A stretch of DNA of 64,000 nt from Jacaranda mimosifolia (lineage: Eukaryota; Streptophyta; Magnoliopsida; Lamiales; Bignoniaceae): NCBI GenBank assembly GCA_018894105.1, contig CM032123.1, positions 5,953,001 to 6,017,000 on the forward strand, in the 5' to 3' direction. Position 1 is the stretch's first letter, and every line of letters begins with the position of its first letter. The notes below the pieces were generated by a model. It saw only the letters and a program-made list of their open reading frames with translations, ran no database searches and had not been told where the DNA came from. Below are positions 1-11,794 of the stretch, piece after piece. Position numbers and translations under genes: made by a program.

Positions 1-300
1 AGGACCTGTGCTTCGATGGCCGTTTGTGGTTGAAATGTAAGGTCAAACTCCCCAAGCTCGATGGCCCATTTGATGACTCTACCCGATGTGTTTGGCTTCG
101 ACAACACCTGTAAGGTCGTAGTTTTCGTGCTACTATAACGAAGGCGAGGGCAAACTTCTCGATCTCCAGGTAATTGTGCTCAGGCTCGTGCAGGGCCTTA
201 TTGTAGTAATACACTGGTCGGTGTGTTCCGTCTCTCATCGATGCCAACATTGAGCTGATCGAGGCGGTGGATACGGCCAAGTAAAGCTACAAAACTTCTC
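1..300 (-). pseudogene. gypsy RNase H / connection fragment
   Basis: Minus-strand translation gives a stretch reading VLSKPNTSGRVIKWAIELGE, which is the typical junction between the RT connection and RNase H in Tat-like gypsy elements. The stretch before it contains stops. It is cut off by the window edge, so nothing can be said about the RNase H active site. Confidence 0.7.
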
Positions 301-1292
301 CTAACTCGGGCTTGGCGAGCATAGGTGACGAGGATAGGTATTACTTAAGCTCAATGAGAGCCTGGTCACACTACTCAGCCCACTGAAACCCAATTTTTTT
401 GCATTTTTGAGTATTTTGAATAATGGAAGACTCTTGTTGGCCAGTCGTGCAATGAATCTATCGAGGGCTATTATCCTGCCGACCAAACATTGCACGTCTC
501 GAACAGTGCGGGGCCAGGCGATGTCTAGAACTGCCTGGATCTTATGCGGGTTCGCTTCAATCCCCCTCTGACTGACCATGTAGCCAAGGAATTTGCCTCC
601 TCGAACACCGAAGGTACATTTATTGGGGTTGAGTTTCATACACTTATTGGTGTGGTCGAGGTCGATCACGTGATCCTCTACTTTTACTATTTTGACAACT
701 ATGTTATCGACGTAGACCTCCATTGATTTTACAATCTCGCTCTTGAACATAAAGTTAACTAATCTTTGACACATTGCCCCCATATTCTTGAGCCCAAAGG
801 GCATAACTAAGAAACAATATACTCCATTGGGGATGACAAAGAGGTATTGTCCACGTCCTCAGGTGTCATGAATATTTGATAGTAGCCTAGAAAGGCATCC
901 ATCATGCTCAATAATTCACAACCAGCTGTAGAATCTACTAGTAAATCTATGTGAAGCAGGGGGTAAGGATCTTTAGGGCAAGCTTTATTCAAATCAATGA
1001 AATCATTACCCACACGCCATTGTCCCTCATTCTTAAGGACAAGTACAACATTACAAAGCTAAGAGGGGTACTGAATTTCTACAATATATCCTGCCTCTAG
1101 TAGCTTGTTGACCTCCTTTCTGTTGATTTGGGACCTCTCAGCATTGAGGGTTCTTGTGTCTGCCTCATCGATTTGTAGGCAGGGTCCACATTGAGACGAT
1201 GGACAATAACACTTGGGTCGATTCCTTGGAGGTCGGAAGTTTTCCAAGCAAACACATCGATGTTTCTTCAAAGGACATCGACCATGAGGCAT
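301..1292 (-). pseudogene. gypsy reverse transcriptase, broken
   Basis: Three minus-strand reading frames (301-804, 807-1013, 1059-1292) together cover the gypsy RT fingers and palm: LLEAGYI, then DLNKACPKDPYPL, then MPFGLKN and the catalytic loop. The loop reads YVDN rather than YVDD, so one of the two metal-binding aspartates is lost. The three segments are out of frame with each other. A FLGYMVSQRGIEANPHKI motif downstream of the catalytic loop confirms the Ty3 type. It lies between protease upstream (1628-1912) and RNase H downstream. It is clearly non-functional. Confidence 0.85.
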
Positions 1293-1297
1293 TCCAG

Positions 1298-1912
1298 TCA
1301 GTGGCCCTTATCATTCCCATTTCGAGTGGTGTTGTCAGGTTTTCCAGGTTCTAACTTGATCGTTTTGTACTCTCCCATGGGCCCGACTCCGGTATCTTGT
1401 AGTTTCCTCTTTTTAGATGAAGGTCCCTCCTCGGGTTTCGCTATAGGGGCATCCCTCGAGGGCTTCAGTTGAGGTTGCTTTTTCTGCTCGTTGGACTCGA
1501 CGGAATTGGTATAGTAGCGCCATATGTTTTTAAGATTGTACAAAAGCTCTCCTACTCCTGCTGGGGTTGGGAATTTATTCTTCATATGGTAGGTCGAGAT
1601 AATGACCTTAAAGTCGTTTAGGGCAGGTCAACCAGTGATGACGTTGTAGGCGAATGGAGCATCGACCACAAGGTAGTTTATCATTAAGGTTCTGGTACGA
1701 GGGCTATGTCCAAATAATGTAGATATGTTAATAGATCCCTTCGGGATGATCTCGGACCCCTCAAATCCAACCAGCGGCGTTCGGACTGGCTCAAACTTTA
1801 ATTGCCCAAAATTCATTCTGTTCAAGGTGAACAAAAATATGATGTTCACAGAGTTGCTATTGTCAACCAAGATCTTTCTCTCTTCAAAATTGGCTATCTC
1901 AAGCGTTACCAC
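1298..1912 (-). pseudogene. gypsy aspartic protease and protease-RT linker
   Basis: The minus-strand frame 1628-1912 has the retroviral-type protease pattern: an ILVDNSNSVNI segment where an active copy would have D-[ST]-G or D-G-[GS], followed by the flap region and a YNVITG stretch. The glycine of the active-site triplet is replaced, so activity is unlikely. Frame 1298-1585 is a charged linker leading toward RT, with no clear motif. The position between gag and RT fits the gypsy order. Confidence 0.7.
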
Positions 1913-2143
1913 AATTGGGCAGTCTATCTTTCTGTTGACTCCCCTGTTCTCCAGATGATCAAGGTTGGACTCGATGAAAGAGATTGGTTCTGCGCTGGTT
2001 GAGAGTTGGAAAGCCGTTTCAACCTTGGCTGATTTGATCGACTCTGGTTGCCTTTAGGTCTGCTTTCTAGTGGACCTTAAGTCCCCCCAAGTGGGACCTC
2101 CCGCAATCATATCAATGACTCATCGAATAGGTAGGCGCGGCTC

Positions 2144-2965
2144 TTACGCAGGTCTCTTTCCTTTATCTTCACTTCTCGAGCTAGTCGACCTTTCTCTACG
2201 AGGAGTCTGGTCGGTTTTGCCCTCTTCGTGTTTGGCATGCTCGTTGACGTATTTTTGCAAATGACCTTGCCTGATCAATCTTTCAACCTCATCATGCAAA
2301 TTGAAATAATCTTCTGTGTCATGCCCTTTTTGCTTATAAAAATGGCAGTATTTCCTTGACTTCGTCATAGCTTCGGTTTCAATCAGCTTCTTGGGCCTTT
2401 TAAGGGGATTGTCGTGCTAGATAGCAAACAACACCTCCTTCCTGGGGAGAGTAAACGGGTATAATCACAGAAGCGTTTAATGGGGGATCGACGACCTTCC
2501 CTGTACTGGTGGTCGCCTTTTTCCTTACTCTTCTTCTTATTGACCTCAGGATTGCCATATTTCAGTTTGTTCATCTCTTCTTGAGTTATGTATCTTTTGT
2601 GAGGCCAAGGAGTTCATCATTAGCACATTCCTAGTGTGTGAGGCCTAAAAACAGCACGTCGATCAGGAACTCAATCCGGGGGCTATCAATCTTCAATGCC
2701 TCCATGTTAAATCTGGTGAAAAATCTCGGAAGGACTGTCTTTCATTCTGTTTCACCATGTGTAGATGGGTATGTGGGAGCTTTGCCTTCCTCCTGCTTGC
2801 AAATTGGTGCAAAAACTTGTCGCACAATTGGTTATACGAGTATATCGATGCCGGTTCCAACTTAATGAACCAATCAAGTGTTATCCCCTGAAAAATGGTT
2901 ACTAACATCTTGGCGTGGATATAATCGATGTGCCCGTGCAGCTGCATCATGTGTTCGAACTGCAT
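2144..2965 (-). pseudogene. gypsy gag with zinc-knuckle-like region
   Basis: Frame 2693-2965 (minus) reads as a retrotransposon gag capsid segment, with AKMLVTIFQGITLDWFIKLE and FASRRKAKLP. Frame 2144-2368 reads CHFYKQKGHDTEDYFNLHDE followed by RLIRQGHLQKYV, the conserved region of Tat-type gag after the capsid. Between them, 2383-2574 is another fragment, probably the same gag out of frame. The gag therefore spans about 820 bp with at least two frame breaks. Plus-strand frames in this region are shadows. Confidence 0.75.
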
Positions 2966-3706
2966 CAGGTGCTTGTTTAGGTCCGACGAGCCATCATATT
3001 GGGGCAGCCCTGTTGGGATTTTAGCATCAACGGCAATGCACTCGTTAATAATCTCCTCGACGAACGGTGAGTCTCTCTCTTCGAAACCTCGATGATCCCT
3101 CTTGATAGTAATATTTCTCTGTGTTCCTACTCAATATCTCTTCTAATCGCCGATTCAGCTATTGGACTTGGTGGGATAATTCCTCACATTCTTCCCTATC
3201 AGCTTGGGATGCGTTTTTGTTTAGGTAGGGTCTCAAGCGCTCGACCTTATCATGCTGTGGGGCTCAAATGGGTTAAACGCCGTGATCTACGAAATTTGCA
3301 ACCTTCTCGCGGGGCATGGGTCGGGCTACCTATCTTGGAAAACAGCCTGGGCTTACTTCACGCCTCGAGGGGGGTCTTCTGGACTCTGGTCGGTTTGGAT
3401 TTTCTTTGGGCAGTCTCTCATTCGGTGCCGCGGGCTGCGGAGTTGCATTGGCTGCTAGCTCTGGTTGTATGGTGTGTCAATTCAAATTCGTAGATGGTTG
3501 AGCTAAAATCTGGGCTGATATCTGCTTGCTAATGAGCTACATCGATTAGGGCATGGTCAGGGTGACTACTTATTCTAGTTGGGCGCTCGGCCTGGCGCTC
3601 CAATTTCTTGCTGAGGTTGAGGCGGGGCAGAGCTAGACCTCTTTTTTTCTTCTCTTCCTAAGAGGGCTTGCCTGGTGTTAACCATTTTCAATTGCGGATT
3701 CAAAGA

Positions 3707-3724
3707 TTCCCACAGACGGCGCCA
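3707..3724 (-). promoter_or_regulatory. primer-binding site of the Tat-like element
   Basis: On the minus strand, TGGCGCCGTCTGTGGG begins two bases after the 3' end of the LTR. Plant gypsy elements of this type prime first-strand synthesis from a tRNA whose 3' end pairs with TGGCGCC. Its position fixes the internal LTR boundary. Confidence 0.7.
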
Positions 3725-3726
3725 AA

Positions 3727-4521
3727 TGATGACGGTGTAATCCGCTTGGAGCTGGATCAGATGGTAGATTGGAAGGGTTCGACCTCTTTGGTCGATTTAT
3801 GAATTTGATTGGGCTGAGTCCTGCAATCACGAGCAAACATCAGGCTAGCCGATGTGCCCTCGGCTAAGGCATTTTGACGCTCAAGTTAGTATGGGGTTGA
3901 CTAGATATAACTAACAGTAGAGTGAGGGCTTTTTGTATATAGAATGACATACCTTTGGTGAGGCTGGAGGGGAGGCATTTATAGCTTTCTCCCAGTAGAT
4001 ATTTGTCTAAAATACCCTTAACATGTAGGATGGATCTTTGTCCTTGCATGAGGGGCATTAGGTCATCTCCCATTCCTGTACTATTCCAAGTGGTTGCATT
4101 TCCAGGTTTCATGAACAGAATAGTACACTATAGCGCGTTTCCTGCCTAGTGCGGCAGCATGGGTGGTACTGGGATGACATGTGCCATTAATGCGAAGGCA
4201 TGCTGCCTGCCAGGGCATTTAATGTGGCAACGTTGATTCTGCCCTGAGTCGACCTCCATGGTCGGTGACAGGGTCGACCTCACAATGGGTTGGCGTGTGG
4301 CGTAATAGATGGCTGAGCGTTGTGGTCGAAGGGTCAACTAGCGGTCTTATCTATGACCCAGTCGAATACCCACCCGCTAGAGTATGACAGGTCGATCTGT
4401 CTGGTCGATTTAGGTCACCTGAAGTCGATAGCACAATTGGGCCCCAAGAATGAGATGGGCCTGATACTACATCATTGAGTCTGTGGTCTTTTGGTCGAGC
4501 CCATTGGGCTATCCCATATCA
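3727..4521 (-). repeat. 5' LTR of the Tat-like gypsy element (795 bp)
   Basis: The plus strand begins TGATGACG and ends CCCATATCA, giving TG...CA ends in both readings. It sits directly next to the primer-binding site. The outer 350 bp closely resemble the reverse complement of 63630-64000 (shared CCATTAATGC, GGCATGCTGCCTG and TATCCCATATCA segments), which supports the LTR call and the outer boundary. Confidence 0.8.
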
Positions 4522-5135
4522 TTAATAAACAATGGACCTTGGATTTAATTTACCCCAAAAGTTAAAATAATATGAAATGGGTGGCCCAATAATACAGGGT
4601 AGCCCAACTTTTTGAATGAAATTATGATAACGTTATAATTAATTTGAACGATAGTTAATATGTATCATTTCACATAAATTCACATGTTTTTAGCGCCATA
4701 ACTTTTTTATGTTTAAAAAATAACCAAATTAAGAGAATAAAAATGGTGTAAACATATATATGACGTGAATAAAAAATAAAATTATTTTGATAGTACGGAC
4801 ATATTTAGTTTAGACTGATTCTTACTAATGATAATTAAAACCGTTCAATTTTAATGATTTTATAATGTATCAGAACTTTGAAATCTAAGATCATATATAT
4901 CAAATTAGCCACATACTTTGCACCTATAGATATGATATATAATAAATTTAATTTTGCAACTTTGCACTTTTATGTTGTTTCCAATAATCATATTTTCAAC
5001 ATCTTTTCTTAATAAACTTTTTTAACTCAAGCAAGCACCTCATAAGTTTAAATAAGTAATCAAATTAATTAACTTAAAAAGTTAATATCATTCAAATGAA
5101 CTATATGCAGATTTTAGAATCTGCTTAATCCCTAA
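4522..5135. other. Unit A spacer, left part
   Basis: AT-rich sequence with no credible gene. From about 4736 it is closely homologous to 50910 onward (unit B); left of that point the match ends because a gypsy LTR abuts unit B at 50909. This is one edge of the visible tandem duplication. Confidence 0.7.
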
Positions 5136-5352
5136 TCTAATATATATAAAGTAAAATTATGTTCAATCCTATTTTAAGAATATTTAATTATTATGCGGCA
5201 ATGATGTGGATAAGTTACTTTCATTCCTTTTTGCTATCTCACTAATTCTTATATATAATTTGCTATTTAAATGTGCTATTTTAGTATTAGTAAGTCAACA
5301 CTATATTAATTAATTTTTTGGTAACTTCATATCCAATGATGGTAAGCACTCA

Positions 5353-5410
<58 letters not shown>

Positions 5411-6707
5411 TACTCTCTCTCTCTCTCTCTCTCTCTCTACATATATATTAGTTTATGTATGTAAAATTATTTTCAATTGATTTTTTAAAAGCAATTTTAT
5501 TACTTTTCTAATGTTTAATATTCACACTTTTATAGGTCCAATTATAATTTACATATAAACCAGCTATGTTTATACTATTGGTTCGAACTATATTATAAAC
5601 CACGTCATTAAGGTAACATATTTATTTCAAATAAAGTAAAATGATGGCTAGTTTATTTTTAAAATAATAAATTTGAGATTGCATAAATTAAGGAATTTTA
5701 AAATCTTATCAAATATGATACAGTCGTTGTTGCCTTTGTTCATCTAAGATAACAACTGTTATGTTATTATATAAATGGCTACTTTGAGTACGTAAATTTA
5801 GCTATTGACATATTTATGCTAAATATTTAAATTTTTATTTAATAAATTTAGGCAATGAGTCCGAAAAGTAGTTTTGACATTTTTTATATTTTGAAATATT
5901 AAGATTTTCTATAACTCTCTCTATGCGTAACTCAAAAATTTTGCCTTAATTTAATATTTTCTTCCATAATTCGTTATTTTAATTAAGTTCAATTCCTCAT
6001 TCTAAGCTCATAATCCCTACAAGTCATATATACTAAAAATAACCAAACATGCAATACACTAATATTTAAAGGTACAAAAATATATTCTCTTTTTACTTCA
6101 CATCTATAGGATCATTTGCTTGGAGAGTTAAATTCTCATTCTTTCTTTTTTTGATTATGCATGTATTTTATAATTTAAATTATGATTTATTAATATTAAT
6201 AAAATTTTATGTTTATGAGCCAAGCTAATATACAAAAAGAATTCAAAGTTTTGATTATGCGGTAAATTAAAATTTTACATTTATTTTTCGTTTTGATCGA
6301 TTTTCTTCACTTTTTTCATATTATGATTTTTCTTTAACCCGTGATTTTTTTTTATTATTTTGTTAATTAGATGTTTCAAGAATATTTCATTAATTTATGT
6401 AATTATGAAATTTGAGAAGTAGGTTTCATGCAAGCTAATAACATAATTATTCAGAGGGCCCATAAAGCTACTTTTTTTTTCCTTATATTCATTTTGATTG
6501 AGTTTATTTGTTTAAAGAATAGTTTATAATCTTATATTTTATGTAGGCTTCACAATACATATCGTAAAATACTTACAAAAAAACAATAGTTTTTTCTTAT
6601 TTCAATATTTATAAAAAAATTAATATCTAAATTATAATTAAATTGAATATAGTAAAATTTTAAATTCAAAATTATTTTCCCGTGCAATGTCGGGATTAAA
6701 AGCTAGT
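5136..6707 (+). mobile_element. Helitron-like non-autonomous element, unit A copy
   Basis: It starts TCTAATATATATAAAG preceded by A and ends CTAGT followed by T, which is the TC...CTRRT structure inserted between A and T that defines Helitrons. A short imperfect hairpin (CCCG...CGGG, 6679-6694) lies 8 bases before the terminal CTAGT, as expected for the rolling-circle terminator. No Rep/helicase coding sequence is present. The copy at 51309-52945 has the same ends, so insertion predates the tandem duplication. The call rests on terminal motifs only. Confidence 0.6.
5353..5440. repeat. Compound microsatellite (AT)n(GT)n(CT)n
   Basis: About 16 bp of AT repeats, then about 40 bp of GT repeats, then about 28 bp of CT repeats. 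The unit B counterpart at 51553-51640 keeps the same order with different tract lengths (short GT, long CT followed by AT), so it should be polymorphic. Confidence 0.95.
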
Positions 6708-7503
6708 TAGTAAGAAAATTCATTAGTTATATTTTTTATTATTTTTTTATGTGTATTTATTATATTTACTATGCCATAAATAAAACGTGAACACTGTATG
6801 TAACAGTGAGCTCCACCCAAATAACAGCACAATCAAGAATTATAACATCATCAAGATATGAAAAGATGTTTACAAGACCATTATCTTTAAAGACAAGTAA
6901 TTAAATTAATCTTTTTATACATTGCAGTTGTATTTAATAATAGATAAATATTGGAAGCATGTAATGGAGTTATACTCTAAGATATTGAGCATGGTATAAA
7001 ATTACTATATTCTCCTTTGACCTTATGTCGTGCAAACGCACATGTTACTTTCAAATTTTTAAAAGAAAATTAATTTATAAACTAAAACAAAATGTAAACC
7101 TTGTTTCCAATACTACTGGTGCTTGCCAACAAACATTATGATATATCAATTTTTCATATATTGTTGTTAGGTTTTGATTTTTCCAAATTAATTAAGAGGC
7201 CAATTCTAGATATATATTAGCATCATCAAACATTTTCATAAATAAAATTAATCAAGATTTATTGTCATATAAAGAGACATTTATATGGTATAGAAATTTA
7301 AAAGCTTTTTATTTATTTTTTCAATTTTGCAACAAGGAAAAAAGCACTAAATAAAAATATTAGTGGCTTATCTACTCGCAAGTTACTCTCTGCTCCATAT
7401 AATTGTCTTATGATCAAGACAATTATTAAACAAAGTTATTATCTCATAATCTTTATAATTTAAAGTAAATTTATTCTCACTTCCAATTTACCAACAAAAT
7501 ATC
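6708..7503. other. 3' flank of P450 copy A
   Basis: AT-rich non-coding sequence homologous to 52946-53745 beside copy B. No other gene or RNA is seen. The 3' UTR and polyadenylation signal of the P450 transcripts should fall in its right part. Confidence 0.6.
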
Positions 7504-8109
7504 TCACAATTTGACGGGAACAACCTTGAGAGGCACATCCTTCTGCAATGAAAGCTTGAACTTTTCGTTCATGTTCATTTCTTGCGATTTAATTCCTCCT
7601 TCTAATTTCCAATCAAAGTTGTGAATCAGAGAGGCCAACATGAGGTGTATCATGCGATAAGCCAACGGCAATCCTGGACATATTCTCCTCCCCGAGCCAA
7701 ATGGAAGGAGCTCAAAATCTTGCCCCCTGAAGTCTATTTTGTTGTCTAAAAATCTCTCAGGCTCAAAAGAATCTGGATTTGACCATATACCAGAATCTCT
7801 GCCGAATGCCCATACATTGGCAAGTACTTGAGCAGTTTTGGGTACTATGTAACCATTAATTTCTATATCAACCTCAGCCTTGCGAGGTATCAGTAAAGGA
7901 GCTGACGGGTGAAGCCTCAAAGTCTCTTTGAATACAGCCTGTAAGTATGGAAGCCTGGATATGTCTGATTCTTCAACATGTCCCTTTTGGCCAATGACAG
8001 CTTGAAGCTCGTTTCTTGCTTTTGCAATCTTTTGAGGATTGTGTATTAATTCTACCATGGCCCATTCCGTAGTAGCTGCACTCATGTCTGTTCCTGCAAC
8101 AAATAAATC

Positions 8110-9069
8110 CTAAATATAAAATAGCAATTAGTTATAGTCATAGCTTCGCAAGAAATAGGAGCTTTAAGTAATTGGATGATAATTGCGTAATGCGTATACA
8201 CTACGGTCAATTATTTATTTTTTTTTAGAAGAATTTGAAAGCCATTATTATTTTGAGGAGAACTTCATACTATTCAACAAGTATATATTCAAGTGAGTTG
8301 AGACTGGTTAAATAGAGATTTATATTTATATATATAATGATCTTATATAGTAAAGAAATTAGAAAGAAAATCTAATTTCTCCTCTCTCTGAAAGAGAACG
8401 GAGTAGCTATGTACGTAGCACCTTGTTTCCTAGAAGAACTTGAAAGTGATGATTATCTTGATGAAAATTCCATACTATCGGTTGATATATACATATTACT
8501 GTAAGTTGTGAATTGTTAAAAATAAGGATACATATGATGATGTTATATAGTAAAATATTTCCATTATCATGTGTATGATCTAAAGGTTCATGAAATAAAC
8601 CTCTCCCAGGAAAAAGAATGAAAAATATAAAGGGGCAAAAGTTAAAGCACAAGGTTACATCACCTTAAATATGGAAAAAATATTATGTGTGTTATTTTTA
8701 AACACTTTGAATTCTCTATTTTATTCCTTATTCTATCTCCTTTTTCAATTTGATGTATTTATGTCAAATAAATTTGATTTTCAATTAATTCTATTTATAA
8801 GAATATATTTAATACACACGTCATGTATTAATAAAATAAGAGATGAAATATAAAAAAGAATAGAGGATTTAAACTAATTTTCACTGGATAATTTATTCCA
8901 TTCCCTCAAAATATTTTAGAGTAGAAAAGAAAATGACATGAACAGATTAAAGAACGACTGTTATTTGAAGTGAATGAAAATATTTTTTGAGTCAATATTA
9001 AAAACCAAATATAATTGGTGTTTTTCTTATGAAAATTGAAGATCAAAATCAGCGAATAGTTTCACTTAC
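8110..9069 (-). other. Intron of P450 copy A
   Basis: A phase-0 intron with a GTAAGT donor (9064-9069) and an AG acceptor next to 8109. It lies just before the I-helix segment DLFVAGTD. It is 960 bp against 991 bp in copy B, but the lengths match only because copy A has about 235 extra AT-rich bases (about 8685-8920) while copy B has a different mid-region. Two degenerate tandem copies of a block of about 190 bp occupy its exon 2 side. Confidence 0.85.
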
Positions 9070-9729
9070 CATAAGTAAATGTCTTATGTCTTTCCGAGAA
9101 AATTCATACTCATTTTTGCGGCTGATGTCAAGTAGTGCCTCTAGCAGATCATTTTTGGACTCAGAATCCATAGATGCGCCACTTCCAGCTGATTGCATTC
9201 TCTTGTCAATTATATCAACAAAGATCCGAATCATTTTTCCATAATATGACGCCGCTTTGCGCTTAAGCCCCTGAGGATCCAAAGCTTAAGAAACGGAAAG
9301 TAGTCAGCAAGATTTGGCGTGCCCAGGGCTTGCATTGTACCATGCACAATTTCCTTGAATTCATTTGACGAACATGAACTGTACTGACCAAATTCCGTCG
9401 AAAACAAACTGGCTGAAATAAGATTCAGCAATGTAATAAAGGCAGCATCGGCAATATCCACAACTCGGCTGCTATCACAACATTCTTGCACATAGTCATG
9501 CAATTTCTTCAGCTTTTCCTGGCGGAGTCCCTGGCTTGCATCAAGTCTCTGCTGCGAAAACATATACTCTTTGCATATTTTGCGAAGAACCCGCCAGTGG
9601 CTGGCCGCCGGGAGCCACCCAATCGACACCTTGTTGTGGCCGTGAACATCGGATACAGCCGGGTGGGGTCGACTGGAGAAAACCTGATCATGTTTTTGAT
9701 ATACTTCCCTAGCAATTTCCGGGGAGGAT

Positions 9730-9944
9730 TATTAGGAGCTGTACTGCGTTCAGTGGAAAGGGAGCAATGCTATGACGCTGGAGAAGAAAACTTCTTACTT
9801 GTTAAAATGTTGTGAAGACGTACTTATGTACAAAGTGGATAAAAAGGGAGAGATAGGGAAACAAACCCTAACTGACTAACAAACTATGCTAACTAACACG
9901 GTTACAACTATAAATAAAATGTGGAATGCTGAAAATATCTAATA
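9730..9944 (-). repeat. 3' LTR of the copia element in P450 copy A (215 bp)
   Basis: Begins tattaggagctg and ends aatatctaata on the plus strand. A run of six C on its right (9945-9950) is the polypurine tract seen from the other strand. It is near-identical to 11795-12008. Confidence 0.93.
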
Positions 9945-9951
9945 CCCCCCA

Positions 9952-11078
9952 TCAAGGTGGACGGTGAGGATTTACAACGGACATCTTGGACATTAGGTGA
10001 TTAAGATTTGTTGCGGGAAGAGACTTTGTGAACAAATCTGTGAGCTGGTTACTAGAACAGATAGGCATTAATCTGATGGAGCCGGCGGTGAGCTTTTGAC
10101 GCACGAAGTGACGGTCCACTTCAATGTGTTTTGTGCGCTCGTGGAAAACAGGATTGTTGGCGATGTGAATGGCTGAATGGTTGTCACAAAAGAGAAGGGC
10201 TGGAGCGTGCATAGGAGCTTGGAGATCACGGAGGAGTTGTTGTAGCCAAGTAACTTCGCCTGTGGTAGCAGCGAGGGCACGATATTCTGCTTCGGCAGAG
10301 GATCGGGAAACAGTGGGTTGGCATTTGGATTTCCATGATATTAGTGAGTTGCCAAGAAATGTACAAAAACTTGTGGTAGATTTGGGAGATTCAGTGCATG
10401 ATGCCCAGTTAGAATCTGAGAAGGCCTGAAGTTGGAGCTGGGAATTAGTTGGAAAGAAAATGCTTTGGCCAGGGGCAGTAGTAAGTGGTGAGCTGCTTGG
10501 AGGTGGGGGGTTCGGGGTTGGGGCATGAATTTGCTAAGCTTGTGTACTGAAAAGGTGATGTCTGGACGGGAAATGGTGAGGTATAGAAGTCGGCCAATGA
10601 GATGGCGGTATTGGGTGGGGTCTTGTAAGGGTTCACCGTCAGTGGTGTTGAGGTGAGTTTTGGGATTGAGTGGGGTGTTGACGGGCTTGGAGGCAAGAAG
10701 GCCAGTATCTTCAAGGAGTTGGAGTGCATAATGGCGTTGTGAAAGGAGAATGCCGGACTGATTCCTTGCAATTTCTAGGCCAAGGAAATACTTCAGTGGA
10801 CCAATATCTTTCAATTTGAATTGTCATTGTAGAAGGAATTTGAACTTGTTGATAACATCCATTGAGGGTCCAGTGAGAATAATATCGTCAACGTAGACGA
10901 GGAGAGCGATAAAGTTGGTGTCTTTGCCATGAGTGAAGAGATTATAATCTGCTTGAGACTGATGAAAACCGAGCTGAGTGAGGGTGGAAGAAAGCTTGGA
11001 ATACCCCCTGTCCAACTCCATCTCTGACGATGCTTTCTCTTTTCCCCATAGAGCTCTCCTTCTCAACATTTCTGCCAA
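9952..11078 (-). pseudogene. copia reverse transcriptase and RNase H, partial
   Basis: Three minus-strand pieces give a near-continuous copia RT C-terminus and RNase H. 10824-11000 has LGFHQSQADYNLF and the catalytic loop YVDDIIL. 10341-10814 has [15 protein letters not shown] and [15 protein letters not shown]. 9952-10212 has LFCDNHSAIHIANNPVFHER and the C-terminal TKSLP. Frameshifts separate the pieces. The YVDD motif is intact, so decay is recent. The upstream half of RT is present only as an inverted block at about 11000-11325. Confidence 0.88.
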
Positions 11079-11325
11079 CTTCGAACCTCATTCCTACCAG
11101 CAAGTTGTACAGTTTCCAGAGTGGAAAGATGCAATGCATAATGAACTGGAGGCCTTAGAATCAAATCATACATGGTCTATAGTTCCACTACCTCCAAATA
11201 AACACCCCATAGGGTGCAGATGGGTTTACAAAACCAAATTCCATGCAGACGGTACCATTGACAAGCATAAGGCCCGACTCGTCGCTAAGGGCTTCACTCA
11301 GCAGGAAGGTGTCGATTTCCTCGAT
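11000..11325 (+). pseudogene. Inverted copia RT N-terminal segment
   Basis: On the plus strand this stretch reads a copia integrase-RT junction: YPLSN near the start, SYQQVVQFPEWKDAM, ALESNHTW, CRWVYKTKFHADGTIDKHKA and AKGFTQQEGVDF. Its neighbours on both sides (gag at 11326-11681, RT palm below 11000) are on the minus strand. It is therefore the same element's pol with about 325 bp flipped and sequence lost at both junctions. It is not an independent gene. Confidence 0.85.
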
Positions 11326-11681
11326 TTCCAAATTTCAGATGCACAATCGGAATAGATGATGCTGGCAGAAATTTCCTTGGAAATAGAATTCAGAAGCCAA
11401 GAGATGACAATATTGTTGTTTCTTACCCAGGCATTCAGAAGAGTAGAGTCGTCGCCGGTCGGTTTCAGAATGGAACCGTCTATGAATCCGATCTTATTTT
11501 TTAAGGATAAAGCTATCAACATGGCGCGACTCCAAGCGGCGTAGTTTTCACCGGTGAGAGGCTGTGAAACCAGCACCAAACCAGGACTGTCGAAGTGATG
11601 TAGGAAGTAAGGATTGAAGGTTTCATCAATGGCGGAGTTGCCATTGGACTTGGCTGAGGTGAAGGAGCGAGGTGGATCCAT
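11326..11681 (-). pseudogene. copia gag N-terminus
   Basis: Starts with ATG at 11681 and has the copia gag pattern: MDPPRSF, a YFLHHFDSPGLVLVSQPLTG segment, NYAAWSRAM, IGFIDG, and SEIW, where it breaks at the inversion junction. About 118 residues of real gag remain. The rest of gag, including the CCHC knuckle, is deleted. Confidence 0.85.
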
Positions 11682-11794
11682 GAGTAGGAAGAACGAGCAC
11701 CAGAAGGAGAAAGAGATAGTTAACGGAGGATGAGAGGAAGGTGATCATGGTGCTTAACGGCGGAGGAGAGAGTAATATTTGTCTTCCGATACCA

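Larger units (their letters stand above)
1..4521 (-). mobile_element. Ty3/gypsy (Tat-like) LTR retrotransposon, partial, degenerate
   Basis: Reading right to left on the minus strand, the order is LTR (3727-4521), primer-binding site, gag, protease, reverse transcriptase, RNase H, which is the gypsy order. The window begins inside RNase H, so integrase and the other LTR lie outside. Every coding domain carries frame breaks or stops, so this copy is not autonomous. The gag zinc-knuckle region and the TGGCGCCGTCTGTGGG primer site resemble Tat/Retand-type plant elements; that lineage call is from memory of family motifs. The flank 4522-4526 (ttaat) would be one half of the target-site duplication. 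Confidence 0.85.

Noticed and set aside
3092..3501. Plus-strand open frames of up to 133 codons
   Set aside because: They lie antisense within the minus-strand gypsy leader and gag region, show no domain pattern and overlap each other in different frames.
10978..11355. Plus-strand RT-like frame as a separate retroelement
   Set aside because: It lies inside the LTRs of the minus-strand copia and fills exactly the RT part missing from that element, so it is an inverted internal segment.
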